This document shows positions 1-5,219 of a stretch of DNA of 7,758 bases, piece after piece (the stretch's first letter is position 1; each line of letters begins with the position of its first letter). Made by a program: the position numbers and the translations under genes. Source of the stretch: Bacillota bacterium. Its GTDB lineage: Bacteria > Bacillota > Clostridia > Peptostreptococcales > Anaerovoracaceae. The stretch lies in the NCBI GenBank assembly GCA_017549385.1, contig JAFYUX010000068.1:1-7758 (forward strand), in the 5' to 3' direction. The notes beneath the pieces are model-generated. The model searched no databases and had not been told where the DNA came from. It worked only from the letters and a program-made list of their open reading frames with translations.

Positions 1-1
1 A

Positions 2-706
2 AAGGACAAAGACTTTTTCATGATGAGTCGTAACAGCGAAATGGCTATCCTTAACACTATCAAGGAGCTTTGCGCCGAACGTCTCCCGCGCTTCTACAGC
101 GACTGCGACCCTTCCAGGGACATTCAGGTGCTGACGCCGGTGCGAAAAGGTACTTTGGGCATACATAATTTAAACAAAGAACTGCAGGCTATTTTAAATC
201 CGCCTCGTAAAGGTCTGGTTGAAAAAGAGTTCCAGAACAGGATCTTTAGAGTCGGCGACAAGGTCATGCAGATTAAAAATAACTACAGACTGGAGTGGTC
301 CAGAAAAGATAATTTCCTGGATGGCGAAGGCATCTTTAACGGTGATATAGGTTATATCGCTGATATCAACAAAGAGGACGGAAAGATTACCGTTGTCTTT
401 GACGAAGTAAAATACGTGGAGTACGAGTTTAATCAGACAGAGGAACTGGAACTTGCTTATGCTATGACGATTCACAAGAGTCAGGGAAGTGAGTTTCCTG
501 TTATCGTTATGCCGATGGCTCATTTTCCTCCGATGCTCAGCAACAGAAATCTGCTATACACAGGGGTTACCCGTGGCAAGACAAGTGTTGTGCTGGTAGG
601 TTCAGAGCGTGTGCTTCACGGTATGATCGACAACAACAGAATAGATGAAAGATATTCAGGCCTTCGTGCCAGACTGGAAAAGTTTCTTATGCTGGAAAAT
701 CTCTAA
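2..706 (+). CDS. recD2: ATP-dependent RecD2-like DNA helicase, C-terminal part (5' end cut by window)
   Basis: The reading frame is open from base 2 to the TAA at 704-706 (about 234 residues), so this is the C-terminal part of a longer protein; RecD2 proteins are usually over 700 residues. Visible superfamily 1 helicase signatures are ILTPVRKG-like text (here VLTPVRKGTLG), RVGDKVMQIKNNY, GIFNGDIGYI, then TIHKSQGSEFP (motif V region) and NLLYTGVTRGK (motif VI, with its arginine). This order is typical of the second RecA-like domain of RecD/RecD2. The family unwinds DNA 5' to 3' using ATP and acts in repair and recombination; Bacillota RecD2 works without RecBC. The Walker A domain lies outside the window. 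The in-frame ATG at 20 is internal, because KDKDFF precedes it in the same frame and is typical of the family. The stop overlaps the ribosome binding site of comFC, so the two are probably co-transcribed. Family call is confident; true length is unknown. Confidence 0.93.
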   Translation, partial: KDKDFFMMSRNSEMAILNTIKELCAERLPRFYSDCDPSRDIQVLTPVRKGTLGIHNLNKELQAILNPPRKGLVEKEFQNRIFRVGDKVMQIKNNYRLEWSRKDNFLDGEGIFNGDIGYIADINKEDGKITVVFDEVKYVEYEFNQTEELELAYAMTIHKSQGSEFPVIVMPMAHFPPMLSNRNLLYTGVTRGKTSVVLVGSERVLHGMIDNNRIDERYSGLRARLEKFLMLENL

Positions 707-720
707 AGGAGGCATATACG
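705..720 (+). promoter_or_regulatory. Shine-Dalgarno site of comFC pointing to an ACG start
   Basis: AAAGGAGG at 705-712 is a near-perfect Shine-Dalgarno site. It overlaps the recD2 stop codon (704-706). Five bases downstream, in the comFC frame, lies ACG at 718-720. The next usual-type start, GTG at 745, is 32 bases from this site and has no Shine-Dalgarno of its own. Confidence 0.65.
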
Positions 721-1491
721 AAACTTAAATATATTATTTCAGCTGTGGCTGATCTTATATTTCCACCTGATATTTACTGTATGCATTGCGGAAAACCGCT
801 GAAGAGGGGGAGTTTATATTCTCTCTGTGAGTCGTGTGTTTCAGATGTAAAATGGGCAAACGGCAGGTTTTGCAGATACTGCGGAAAGATTCTGGAAGAC
901 TGGTATCCTGACGATGTTTGTGGCGAGTGCAAAAACAACGAAAGAGCATTTGATTCCGGCATAACGTGTTTTCAATATACTGACATGGAACGACTGTTGA
1001 TCAAGGAGTTTAAGTATCACGGCAAGAGCTACATGGCCAGAAACTTTGCGGAGATGCTGCAGGACAAGATACATGCTCTTTATGATACTGTGCCTTTTGA
1101 CATGGTTATTCCTGTTCCGATGTTTGCAGCAAAGGAAAAAAAGAGAGGCTACAATCAGGCGGCTCTTTTGGCAGGATACACTGCAGAACGTTTAGATATT
1201 TCTTTCCGAGGAGATGTTCTCTTGAGAGTCAAAAATACTGCGCCTATGAATAGGCTGGGGATCAGCGACAGAGAAAAAAATCTAAAAGACGCTTTCAGGC
1301 TTCGTTACGGTACAGAACAGCTGGTTTGCGGTAGACATATACTTCTGGTAGATGATATATACACCACAGGGGCAACTGCTCAGCAGTGTTCAAAGATTTT
1401 AAAACAGGCTGGTGCATCAAAAGTGACAGTGTTGAGTCTGGCATCAGGTAGAAATCAGCGACCATTAAAAGATATAACGTTTGATTTGTGA
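718..1491 (+). CDS. comFC: ComF family protein (ComFC-like phosphoribosyltransferase with N-terminal zinc finger)
   Basis: From ACG 718 the product is 257 residues. It starts (M)KLKYIISAVADLIFPP, the usual amphipathic ComF N-terminus before the zinc module. Four CxxC pairs follow at about residues 21/24, 37/40, 52/55 and 68/71, enough for one or two zinc sites. The C-terminal half is a type I phosphoribosyltransferase fold, with VIPVPMFAAKEKKRGYNQA at about 128-146 and the PRPP-binding loop VDDIYTTGAT at about 211-220. In competent bacteria ComFC helps take up single-stranded DNA, with ComFA; the substrate of its transferase-like domain is not settled. It follows recD2 without a gap, so it probably shares its transcript. 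The start is unusual: the only well-placed codon after the Shine-Dalgarno site is ACG. A GTG start at 745 gives 248 residues but loses the conserved N-terminal helix and has no ribosome binding site. Function call is firm; start is uncertain. Confidence 0.92.
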   Translation, partial: TKLKYIISAVADLIFPPDIYCMHCGKPLKRGSLYSLCESCVSDVKWANGRFCRYCGKILEDWYPDDVCGECKNNERAFDSGITCFQYTDMERLLIKEFKYHGKSYMARNFAEMLQDKIHALYDTVPFDMVIPVPMFAAKEKKRGYNQAALLAGYTAERLDISFRGDVLLRVKNTAPMNRLGISDREKNLKDAFRLRYGTEQLVCGRHILLVDDIYTTGATAQQCSKILKQAGASKVTVLSLASGRNQRPLKDITFDL

Positions 1492-1509
1492 TTCAAATAG
1501 AGTTATAAT
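1481..1509 (+). promoter_or_regulatory. Sigma-A-type promoter of the raiA-like RNA
   Basis: TTGATT at 1481-1486 (4 of 6 to TTGACA) is separated by exactly 17 bases from TATAAT at 1504-1509, a perfect -10 box. Transcription should begin near 1516-1518. The -35 lies inside the last codons of comFC (stop at 1489-1491). A structured RNA and an intrinsic terminator follow, as expected for a stand-alone small-RNA gene. Confidence 0.75.
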
Positions 1510-1515
1510 AGGTGG

Positions 1516-1795
1516 CGTGTTCTGTCCAGAAGGGCAGGACTATATAAAAATTTGATATAGAGCAGAAGTCTGACATGCCCGTGTCTGTGGTTGAAAGTCC
1601 AGGCCAGTCGCGGGCAAAAGGACCCACGTAAGCAGAACGTTCGCGTTCCGTGAGCATGGCGCGGTTTAGAAGTAAGACCTGTGGAAAATACTATAAAATC
1701 TCATGTCCACAGGCGGGTGTGGGGTCAAAGACCAGGTCAGGCGGGCATATCAGACTTCTGCTGATTGAGAACAGGATTTTCCCTGTTCTTTTTTT
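1516..1795 (+). ncRNA. raiA RNA: Structured non-coding RNA, candidate raiA-motif RNA
   Basis: The region has no plausible protein but a great deal of base pairing. The closing helix pairs 1561-1581 with 1742-1762: 20 of 21 positions are complementary, with one C-A mismatch. Inside are a UUCG-capped hairpin (GAACG 1635-1639 with CGTTC 1644-1648, flanked by CACG 1625-1628 with CGTG 1649-1652), an 8-bp stem CCTGTGGA 1678-1685 with TCCACAGG 1706-1713, GTCC 1597-1600 with GGAC 1620-1623, and GGTC 1723-1726 with GACC 1730-1733. The last pairings and the competing GTGG/CCAC option leave room for pseudoknots. Upstream, hairpins 1519-1540 (AGAA loop) and 1540-1560 are possible. A promoter precedes it and a terminator ends it. 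The core of about 200 nt located between comFC and the hpf/raiA gene is the known setting of the raiA-motif RNA of Firmicutes and Actinobacteria. That RNA is thought to act as an independent structured RNA, with roles in stress and sporulation proposed in clostridia. The family name is inferred from context and structure, not from a covariance-model match. Confidence 0.82.
1768..1795 (+). terminator. Intrinsic terminator of the raiA-like RNA
   Basis: AGAACAGG (1768-1775) pairs with CCTGTTCT (1782-1789) around a 6-base loop. The 3' side runs into seven T residues at 1789-1795. It begins 6 bases after the closing helix of the RNA and should separate the RNA from hpf transcription. Confidence 0.85.
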
Positions 1796-1797
1796 AT

Positions 1798-1828
1798 TTG
1801 TCCACAGTTTTCCACAGAGTTTTCCACA
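1798..1828 (+). repeat. DnaA-box-like cluster, left (three 9-mers)
   Basis: Three direct copies of a TTNTCCACA 9-mer lie at 1798-1806 (TTGTCCACA), 1808-1816 (TTTTCCACA) and 1820-1828 (TTTTCCACA). Each differs from the DnaA-box consensus TTATNCACA at position 3 only. Start-to-start spacing is 10 and 12 bp, about one helical turn, so bound proteins would sit on the same face. The cluster begins 3 bases after the T-run of the RNA terminator. Confidence 0.7.
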
Positions 1829-1963
1829 ATGTTGATTTATCAAGGAAAACCGGCATTTTTGCTGTTTTGTATATTTAAAAGTACAAATGAAAAATGGCTA
1901 GAACCGTTGAAAATACTGGGTTGTGGCTGTTCGTGAACGGATGTTCTCGGAGGAGGGTGAAGC

Positions 1964-2089
1964 ATGAAATTATCCACACTGAAAAACGTTGATATTTCAA
2001 TATCCACAGCACTTATCCACAGAAAATGGACTTATCCACATGTTCGTTTGGGGCGTGGAAAAAGCAAAAAATCCGGTGAATTTTCGTAA
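1964..2089 (+). CDS. Possible 41-residue small protein or leader peptide, unknown function
   Basis: ATG at 1964 is preceded by a perfect AGGAGG (1951-1956) with 7-base spacing. The frame runs 41 codons to TAA at 2087-2089. The predicted peptide starts MKLSTLKNVDIS and ends in a basic, serine-containing tail (GRGKSKKSGEFS); no membrane segment or known domain is seen. All four boxes of the right DnaA cluster lie inside the frame, three of them (1970, 2000 and 2013) reading as S-T or L-I-H containing stretches, so much of the peptide sequence may be a by-product of DNA-level constraint. A possible terminator follows at 2137-2196. No promoter was found directly upstream. It does not resemble Sda, the DnaA-controlled small protein of Bacillus. 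It could equally be a chance ORF with a lucky ribosome binding site. Confidence 0.32.
   Translation: MKLSTLKNVDISISTALIHRKWTYPHVRLGRGKSKKSGEFS
1970..2040 (+). repeat. DnaA-box cluster, right (four 9-mers, three perfect)
   Basis: Perfect DnaA boxes TTATCCACA are at 1970-1978, 2013-2021 and 2032-2040. A fourth copy, ATATCCACA at 2000-2008, has one mismatch. All are in the same orientation as the left cluster. Three exact copies of a 9-mer within 71 bp are far beyond chance. DnaA binds such boxes at oriC, at titration or reactivation sites, and at promoters it controls. No dnaA or dnaN is visible here, so a non-origin DnaA-binding locus is the more likely reading. Confidence 0.8.
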
Positions 2090-2136
2090 AAAGTGGTTAA
2101 AAAGGGGTGTCAGGGGAATTAAAAAAATAAGAACAC

Positions 2137-2196
2137 AGTGTTTTCTGGATATAGGATTCTGTATTCATTATATCTGCTCAAAACACTCGTTTTTTT
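2137..2196 (+). terminator. Possible weak intrinsic terminator upstream of the hpf promoter
   Basis: AGTGTTTT (2137-2144) pairs with AAAACACT (2180-2187). Inside, GATATA (2148-2153) pairs with TATATC (2169-2174). Seven T residues follow at 2190-2196 after a CG dinucleotide. The helix is AT-rich with an internal loop, so efficiency is doubtful. Its position, 10 bases before the hpf promoter, would shield hpf from read-through. Confidence 0.38.
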
Positions 2197-2206
2197 CAAA
2201 AAAGAT

Positions 2207-2235
2207 AGAGGAATTCGTTAGTGTACATAGAATAA
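2207..2235 (+). promoter_or_regulatory. Sigma-H-like promoter of hpf
   Basis: AGAGGAATT (2207-2215) fits the Bacillus SigH -35 pattern RnAGGAWWW at every defined position. After 11 bases, ATAGAATAA (2227-2235) fits the -10 pattern RnnGAATWW at every defined position. Start of transcription would be near 2242, giving a leader of about 27 nt with the AAGGAGG at 2255-2261. In B. subtilis the homologous gene yvyD/hpf is under dual SigB and SigH control, which supports the reading. A TATAAT at 2236-2241 could be a sigma-A -10, but no good -35 lies at the right distance. Confidence 0.6.
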
Positions 2236-2268
2236 TATAATATAAATAAATAATAAGGAGGCGCTACT

Positions 2269-2796
2269 ATGAAGGTTAACATTTCCAGCAAAGGTTTTAC
2301 AGCTAATGACAGACAGATCGAACTGATCGAAAAGAAGTTTGAGAAACTTGGTAAGTTCTTCTCTGACGATGTTGTGGCAAATGTTACCATGGGCTACAAG
2401 AAAAACAGACAGACTATGGAAGCCATGATAAGCGTCAAGGGTATGCTGTTTAGAGCTGAATACACAGATTCTGACATGAATGTGTGCCTGGACAAGGTAG
2501 TAGACAGACTTTCTGGACAGATTTCTCGTTACAAGAAAAAGATCCAGAAGAGCAAGAGACAGGTTAAGGACATCGTATTTGAAGAAGTTCCAGAAATCGA
2601 TGTTGAAGAAGACGATCTCGCTCCAGTTAAGTTAAAGTCTTTCGAAATCACAGCTATGGATGTGGACGAAGCTATTCTCCAGATGGAACTCATCGAACAC
2701 AGCTTCTACGTATTCATGAATGCTGCTACTGACAAGGTTGCAGTTGTTTACAAGAGAAATGATGGAGGCTACGGTCTCATCGATCCGATTTACTAA
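2269..2796 (+). CDS. hpf: Ribosome hibernation promoting factor, long form (HPF/RaiA family)
   Basis: The 175-residue protein has the two-domain build of long HPF. The N-terminal S30AE/RaiA domain covers about 1-98 (starting MKVNISSKGF) and carries a lysine/arginine-rich face (KKKIQKSKRQ at about 89-98) for 16S rRNA contact in the decoding region. An acidic linker follows at about 101-118 (VPEIDVEEDD). The C-terminal dimerisation domain is about 121-175, with FEITAMDVDEAILQMELIEHS and FYVFMNAATDKVAVVYKR; the FYVF segment holds aromatic residues of the kind used for dimerisation. Long HPF joins two 70S ribosomes into inactive 100S dimers in stationary phase. The start has AAGGAGG (2255-2261) at 7-base spacing. 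Upstream is a sigma-H-like promoter, downstream a strong terminator, so it is a single-gene unit. Length is somewhat below the 180-190 residues common for the family, with no sign of truncation. Confidence 0.97.
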   Translation: MKVNISSKGFTANDRQIELIEKKFEKLGKFFSDDVVANVTMGYKKNRQTMEAMISVKGMLFRAEYTDSDMNVCLDKVVDRLSGQISRYKKKIQKSKRQVKDIVFEEVPEIDVEEDDLAPVKLKSFEITAMDVDEAILQMELIEHSFYVFMNAATDKVAVVYKRNDGGYGLIDPIY

Positions 2797-2871
2797 AAAA
2801 GATTTAAAAGAGAGGTATTAGACAAACTAAATTCTGAATACTGATTTTCATAATATACGATTTTCCGTTTC

Positions 2872-2912
2872 GGATCTGCGGGCATCACGTTGATGCCCGC
2901 AGATCCTTTTTT
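2872..2912 (+). terminator. Strong intrinsic terminator of hpf
   Basis: A perfect 16-bp inverted repeat, 2872-2887 with 2891-2906 (GGATCTGCGGGCATCA arm), encloses a 3-base loop (or 15 bp with a 5-base loop). Six T residues follow at 2907-2912. It closes the hpf unit and separates it from the cdaA operon. Confidence 0.93.
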
Positions 2913-2996
2913 GTTGTTTGTTTATAATGCGGTTTCACAATTATGAAAACAGCTTCTGCACTATGCATTTTGCATTCAAAATCGTCCCTAAAACCC

Positions 2997-3025
2997 TTGA
3001 GAATAAAGCGGATTATTAGTACAAT
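2997..3025 (+). promoter_or_regulatory. Sigma-A-type promoter of the cdaA-cdaR-glmM operon
   Basis: TTGAGA (2997-3002, 5 of 6 to consensus) and TACAAT (3020-3025, 5 of 6) are separated by exactly 17 bases. Transcription would start near 3032. No other promoter of similar quality was seen between here and mreB, so it may serve the whole downstream operon. Confidence 0.72.
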
Positions 3026-3133
3026 AGAATAATAATGATTAAATTGGGTTATTAGGCTCATTATGTCATTTTTTACGCAATTATTCTTATATTTATATAT
3101 TGTTAACCACACAAACAACAGGAGGACGATGTA

Positions 3134-3985
3134 ATGCAGGCGTTTTTTAATTCACTGCTGGATTCCATTATGGGTATCCGAATTCTCGATATCGTAGATA
3201 TCGCCATCGTTGCTTTTGCCGTATACAAGATTATTAACTATATCAGTAAAACTAGAGCGCAGCAGCTGGTAAAGGGTATAGGCATTCTGCTGGGTGCCTT
3301 GCTGGTTTCAGACGTGCTCAATCTTTATACTGTTCACTTTATACTGAGCAATGCAATGACTTACGGTATTCTGGCAATTGTAGTTATATTCCATCCTGAG
3401 CTCAGAAGAGCTCTGGAGATGCTGGGCCGCCAAAAGTTTTTCAATATTAAAACTCTGACAAGTACAGAAAAGGATTCTATCAAAGATATGATTTCTCAGC
3501 TTTGCAGATCTCTGGAGTACTTTTCAGCAAACAAGATCGGTGCTCTTATTGTTCTCGAAAGAGATACAGCTCTCGGCGAGATCATAGAAAACGGCACAAA
3601 GGTAGACGCCGAACTCAGCGCAATGCTCTTAGAAACTATCTTCTACGAAGGCTCCGCACTTCACGATGGTGCAGTTGTAGTCAGAGATGAGCGTATTTAT
3701 GCTGCAGGTTGCGTACTGCCGCTCTCAAGAAATGATGCTCTGGACAGAACTCTTGGCACAAGACATCGTGCCGGCATCGGTATCACAGAAACATCAGATG
3801 CTATCACACTCATCGTATCCGAGGAGTCAGGCATTATCTCTATGGCAGAAGAAGGCAAACTTTACAGATATCTTGACGTAAGAACTGTTGAGAAAAATCT
3901 CTACAACTTCTTAATGTCAGAAGGTGAAGATGGCGATTCTTCTAACCCTCTCATGAACATTTTCAGGAGGAAGAACAATGACTGA
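3134..3985 (+). CDS. cdaA: Membrane-bound diadenylate cyclase CdaA (c-di-AMP synthase)
   Basis: The 283-residue product joins two ATP molecules to make the second messenger c-di-AMP, which controls potassium and osmolyte transport and cell-wall balance in Gram-positives. The N-terminus has three hydrophobic segments (about 17-37, 45-62 and 67-86), the usual CdaA/DacA membrane module. A short connector with HPELRRALEMLGR follows, then the DAC domain (about 115-240). The catalytic motifs are intact: LHDGA with DGA at 178-180, and GTRHRAGIG with RHR at 210-212. Length is close to the 270-280 residues usual for the family. AGGAGG (3120-3125) lies 8 bases before the ATG. The 3' end overlaps cdaR by 8 nt, suggesting translational coupling with its regulator. 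An ATG-TAA start-stop pair (3129-3134) overlaps the start codon but is too close to the Shine-Dalgarno site to be a convincing start. Confidence 0.97.
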   Translation: MQAFFNSLLDSIMGIRILDIVDIAIVAFAVYKIINYISKTRAQQLVKGIGILLGALLVSDVLNLYTVHFILSNAMTYGILAIVVIFHPELRRALEMLGRQKFFNIKTLTSTEKDSIKDMISQLCRSLEYFSANKIGALIVLERDTALGEIIENGTKVDAELSAMLLETIFYEGSALHDGAVVVRDERIYAAGCVLPLSRNDALDRTLGTRHRAGIGITETSDAITLIVSEESGIISMAEEGKLYRYLDVRTVEKNLYNFLMSEGEDGDSSNPLMNIFRRKNND

Positions 3986-5186
3986 TGTTAAAAAGAAAAA
4001 GATGATTAGCATAGTTCTTTCGCTTCTGATTGCTTTAGCGTGCTGGTTTTACGTTATCAATGGCGAAAATCCGACACAGACAGAAGTATTTACAAATATT
4101 CCTGTAGAAATGCTCAATGCTAAAACATTAGAATCAAAAGATCTCACAATCGGTGCTATAGATACAACGACCGTTTCAGTAAAACTTGAAGGTAAGCGTA
4201 GTGCACTCCGCTCTATCAAGCGCGAAGATATCGTTGCGTCCATCGATATGTCGTCTTACACAGAAGGCGAATATTATTCTGAAGTAAGAGTACATGTACC
4301 TTCATCTGTAAGTGTTGTAGAAATCAACCCGGCGCAGATCAGAGTAAAGATTGAAAAGATTGTATCTGTCGACAAGGACATTGAAATCTTATTCGAAGGC
4401 AGTGTTCCCGATAAGAAAGAAGCTGTATGTACAGGTATGTCAACCCAGATTGTTGCCATCTCAGGTGCACAATCACAGGTTAACCTTGTAGAAAAGGTTA
4501 TCGCGAAGGTTGACGCTACACAGCTCAGTGAAACAGAAGCAACCTTCGCATCAGATCTCACACCTGTAGACAGCTCAGGTGCGGAAGTAAATGATGTGAC
4601 AGTAGCTATAAAAGACTTTACATGCCAGGCACAGCTTTACAGTGTAAAGACTGTTCCGCTGGAAGTGACAACAGTAGGTTCTCTTCCTCACAATCTCGAA
4701 CTGGCTTCTATCATTGCACCAGAGTCAGTAAAGATTGCAGGTATAGAGTCTGATGTGGCAGATATCACAAAGGTTAAGGCTGTGCCTATTGACCTTTCTG
4801 AAATCACTTCATCAAAGGATATTCCTATTATCCTTGATATCTCAGGAAGCATAAGACTGGCAAAGAGCCAGAATGCCACAACAATTCAGGTGACTGTAAA
4901 CAAGATGGACAACAGAAATCTCAGTTATGCCACTAGCAGCATCATTCTGAAAAATATTGGAGATGGACACACAATCGTGTTTGATGCTCAGAGTATTTCA
5001 CTGACTGTTTACGGTACAGGCACTGCTCTTGAGGAAATCGGCACACAGGATTTCACTATGTCTATCGATTGCAGCAAACTGACATCAGGTACACATGAAG
5101 TGCCTGTGGATGTGGCGGTTTCTCAGACGGCAGCGTCTGAAGGTATCAGCGTTGACAAGCCTGTTGTAAAGCTTCACGTCTCATAA
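3978..5186 (+). CDS. cdaR: YbbR-domain protein CdaR, regulator of CdaA
   Basis: The protein has 402 residues. A short lysine-rich start (TDVKKKK) precedes one hydrophobic segment at about 9-27 (ISIVLSLLIALACWFYVING), a signal anchor that places the rest outside the membrane. The extracellular part reads as about four YbbR-type beta-rich repeats, roughly 35-128, 133-220, 224-310 and 312-402. Each follows the IPVEM..., VKLEG-like and DMSSYTEGEY-like pattern of the family (for example VKIAGIESDVADITKVKAVPIDLSE in pieces, and ISLTVYGTGTALEEI). Length and repeat number fit CdaR/YbbR of Bacillota (B. subtilis CdaR is about 480 residues). It binds CdaA through the membrane region and modulates c-di-AMP output. 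The gene overlaps cdaA by 8 nt, with its AGGAGG (3965-3970) inside cdaA. Repeat borders are estimates from pattern only. Confidence 0.93.
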   Translation: MTDVKKKKMISIVLSLLIALACWFYVINGENPTQTEVFTNIPVEMLNAKTLESKDLTIGAIDTTTVSVKLEGKRSALRSIKREDIVASIDMSSYTEGEYYSEVRVHVPSSVSVVEINPAQIRVKIEKIVSVDKDIEILFEGSVPDKKEAVCTGMSTQIVAISGAQSQVNLVEKVIAKVDATQLSETEATFASDLTPVDSSGAEVNDVTVAIKDFTCQAQLYSVKTVPLEVTTVGSLPHNLELASIIAPESVKIAGIESDVADITKVKAVPIDLSEITSSKDIPIILDISGSIRLAKSQNATTIQVTVNKMDNRNLSYATSSIILKNIGDGHTIVFDAQSISLTVYGTGTALEEIGTQDFTMSIDCSKLTSGTHEVPVDVAVSQTAASEGISVDKPVVKLHVS

Positions 5187-5219
5187 AATATAAAACGAAT
5201 AATCGGAGGTTAACATCAA

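Larger units (their letters stand above)
1796..2268. other. 473-bp gap between the RNA gene and hpf
   Basis: This stretch lacks a recognisable protein gene. It holds two clusters of DnaA-box-like 9-mers (1798-1828 and 1970-2040), a 41-codon ORF with a good ribosome binding site (1964-2089), a possible weak terminator (2137-2196) and a sigma-H-like promoter for hpf (2207-2235). The part from 1829 to 1947 holds only small inverted repeats: TTGAT 1832-1836 with ATCAA 1839-1843, TTTGTA 1866-1871 with TACAAA 1882-1887, and CCGTT 1904-1908 with AACGG 1936-1940. No clear promoter was seen there. The 2090-2130 part is A-rich with no clear signal. Confidence 0.7.
2797..3133. other. Intergenic region between hpf and cdaA
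   Basis: This 337-bp gap holds the hpf terminator (2872-2912) and the cdaA promoter (2997-3025). The expected cdaA leader is about 100 nt and AT-rich, with one possible 7-bp stem (ATAATGA 3032-3038 with TCATTAT 3058-3064). No known riboswitch signature was recognised in it. Between 2913 and 2996 only a short inverted repeat (ATGCA with TGCAT around 2963-2975) is seen. The 2797-2871 stretch shows nothing. Confidence 0.65.

Noticed and set aside
1650..1835. 61-codon ORF on the + strand inside the RNA gene
   Set aside because: It lies across the structured RNA, its terminator and DnaA-box cluster, has no ribosome binding site, and the protein shows no recognisable domain.
1964..2089. 41-residue ORF as an Sda homologue
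   Set aside because: Similar size and DnaA association, but no resemblance to the Sda helical hairpin sequence.
1989..2240. 83-codon ORF beginning with TTG in the gap before hpf
   Set aside because: No Shine-Dalgarno site; it runs through the DnaA boxes, the possible terminator and the hpf promoter; the protein looks random.
1796..2268. The DnaA-box region as the chromosomal origin oriC
   Set aside because: No dnaA, dnaN, rpmH or gyr genes nearby, no switch of gene orientation, and no convincing unwinding element; kept only as a possibility in the findings.
2923..2928. TATAAT after the hpf terminator as an extra promoter
   Set aside because: No -35 box at 16-18 bp upstream; that position is the terminator stem.
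3032..3119. Riboswitch in the cdaA leader (for example a c-di-AMP type)
   Set aside because: AT-rich leader of about 100 nt with only one weak stem; no recognisable conserved core of a known class.
3129..3136. ATGTAATG start-stop minimal ORF overlapping the cdaA start
   Set aside because: Only 3 bases from the Shine-Dalgarno site, so poor as a start; the cdaA ATG at 3134 has ideal spacing. Probably coincidence.
3502..3881. Overlapping + strand ORFs inside cdaA in another frame
   Set aside because: They overlap the conserved DAC domain and have no support of their own.
4274..4561. Minus-strand ORFs over cdaR, glmM, ung and mreB (also 5312-5635, 5879-6250, 7514-7747)
   Set aside because: Antisense shadows of clearly conserved + strand genes; no ribosome binding sites and serine-rich, low-complexity translations.
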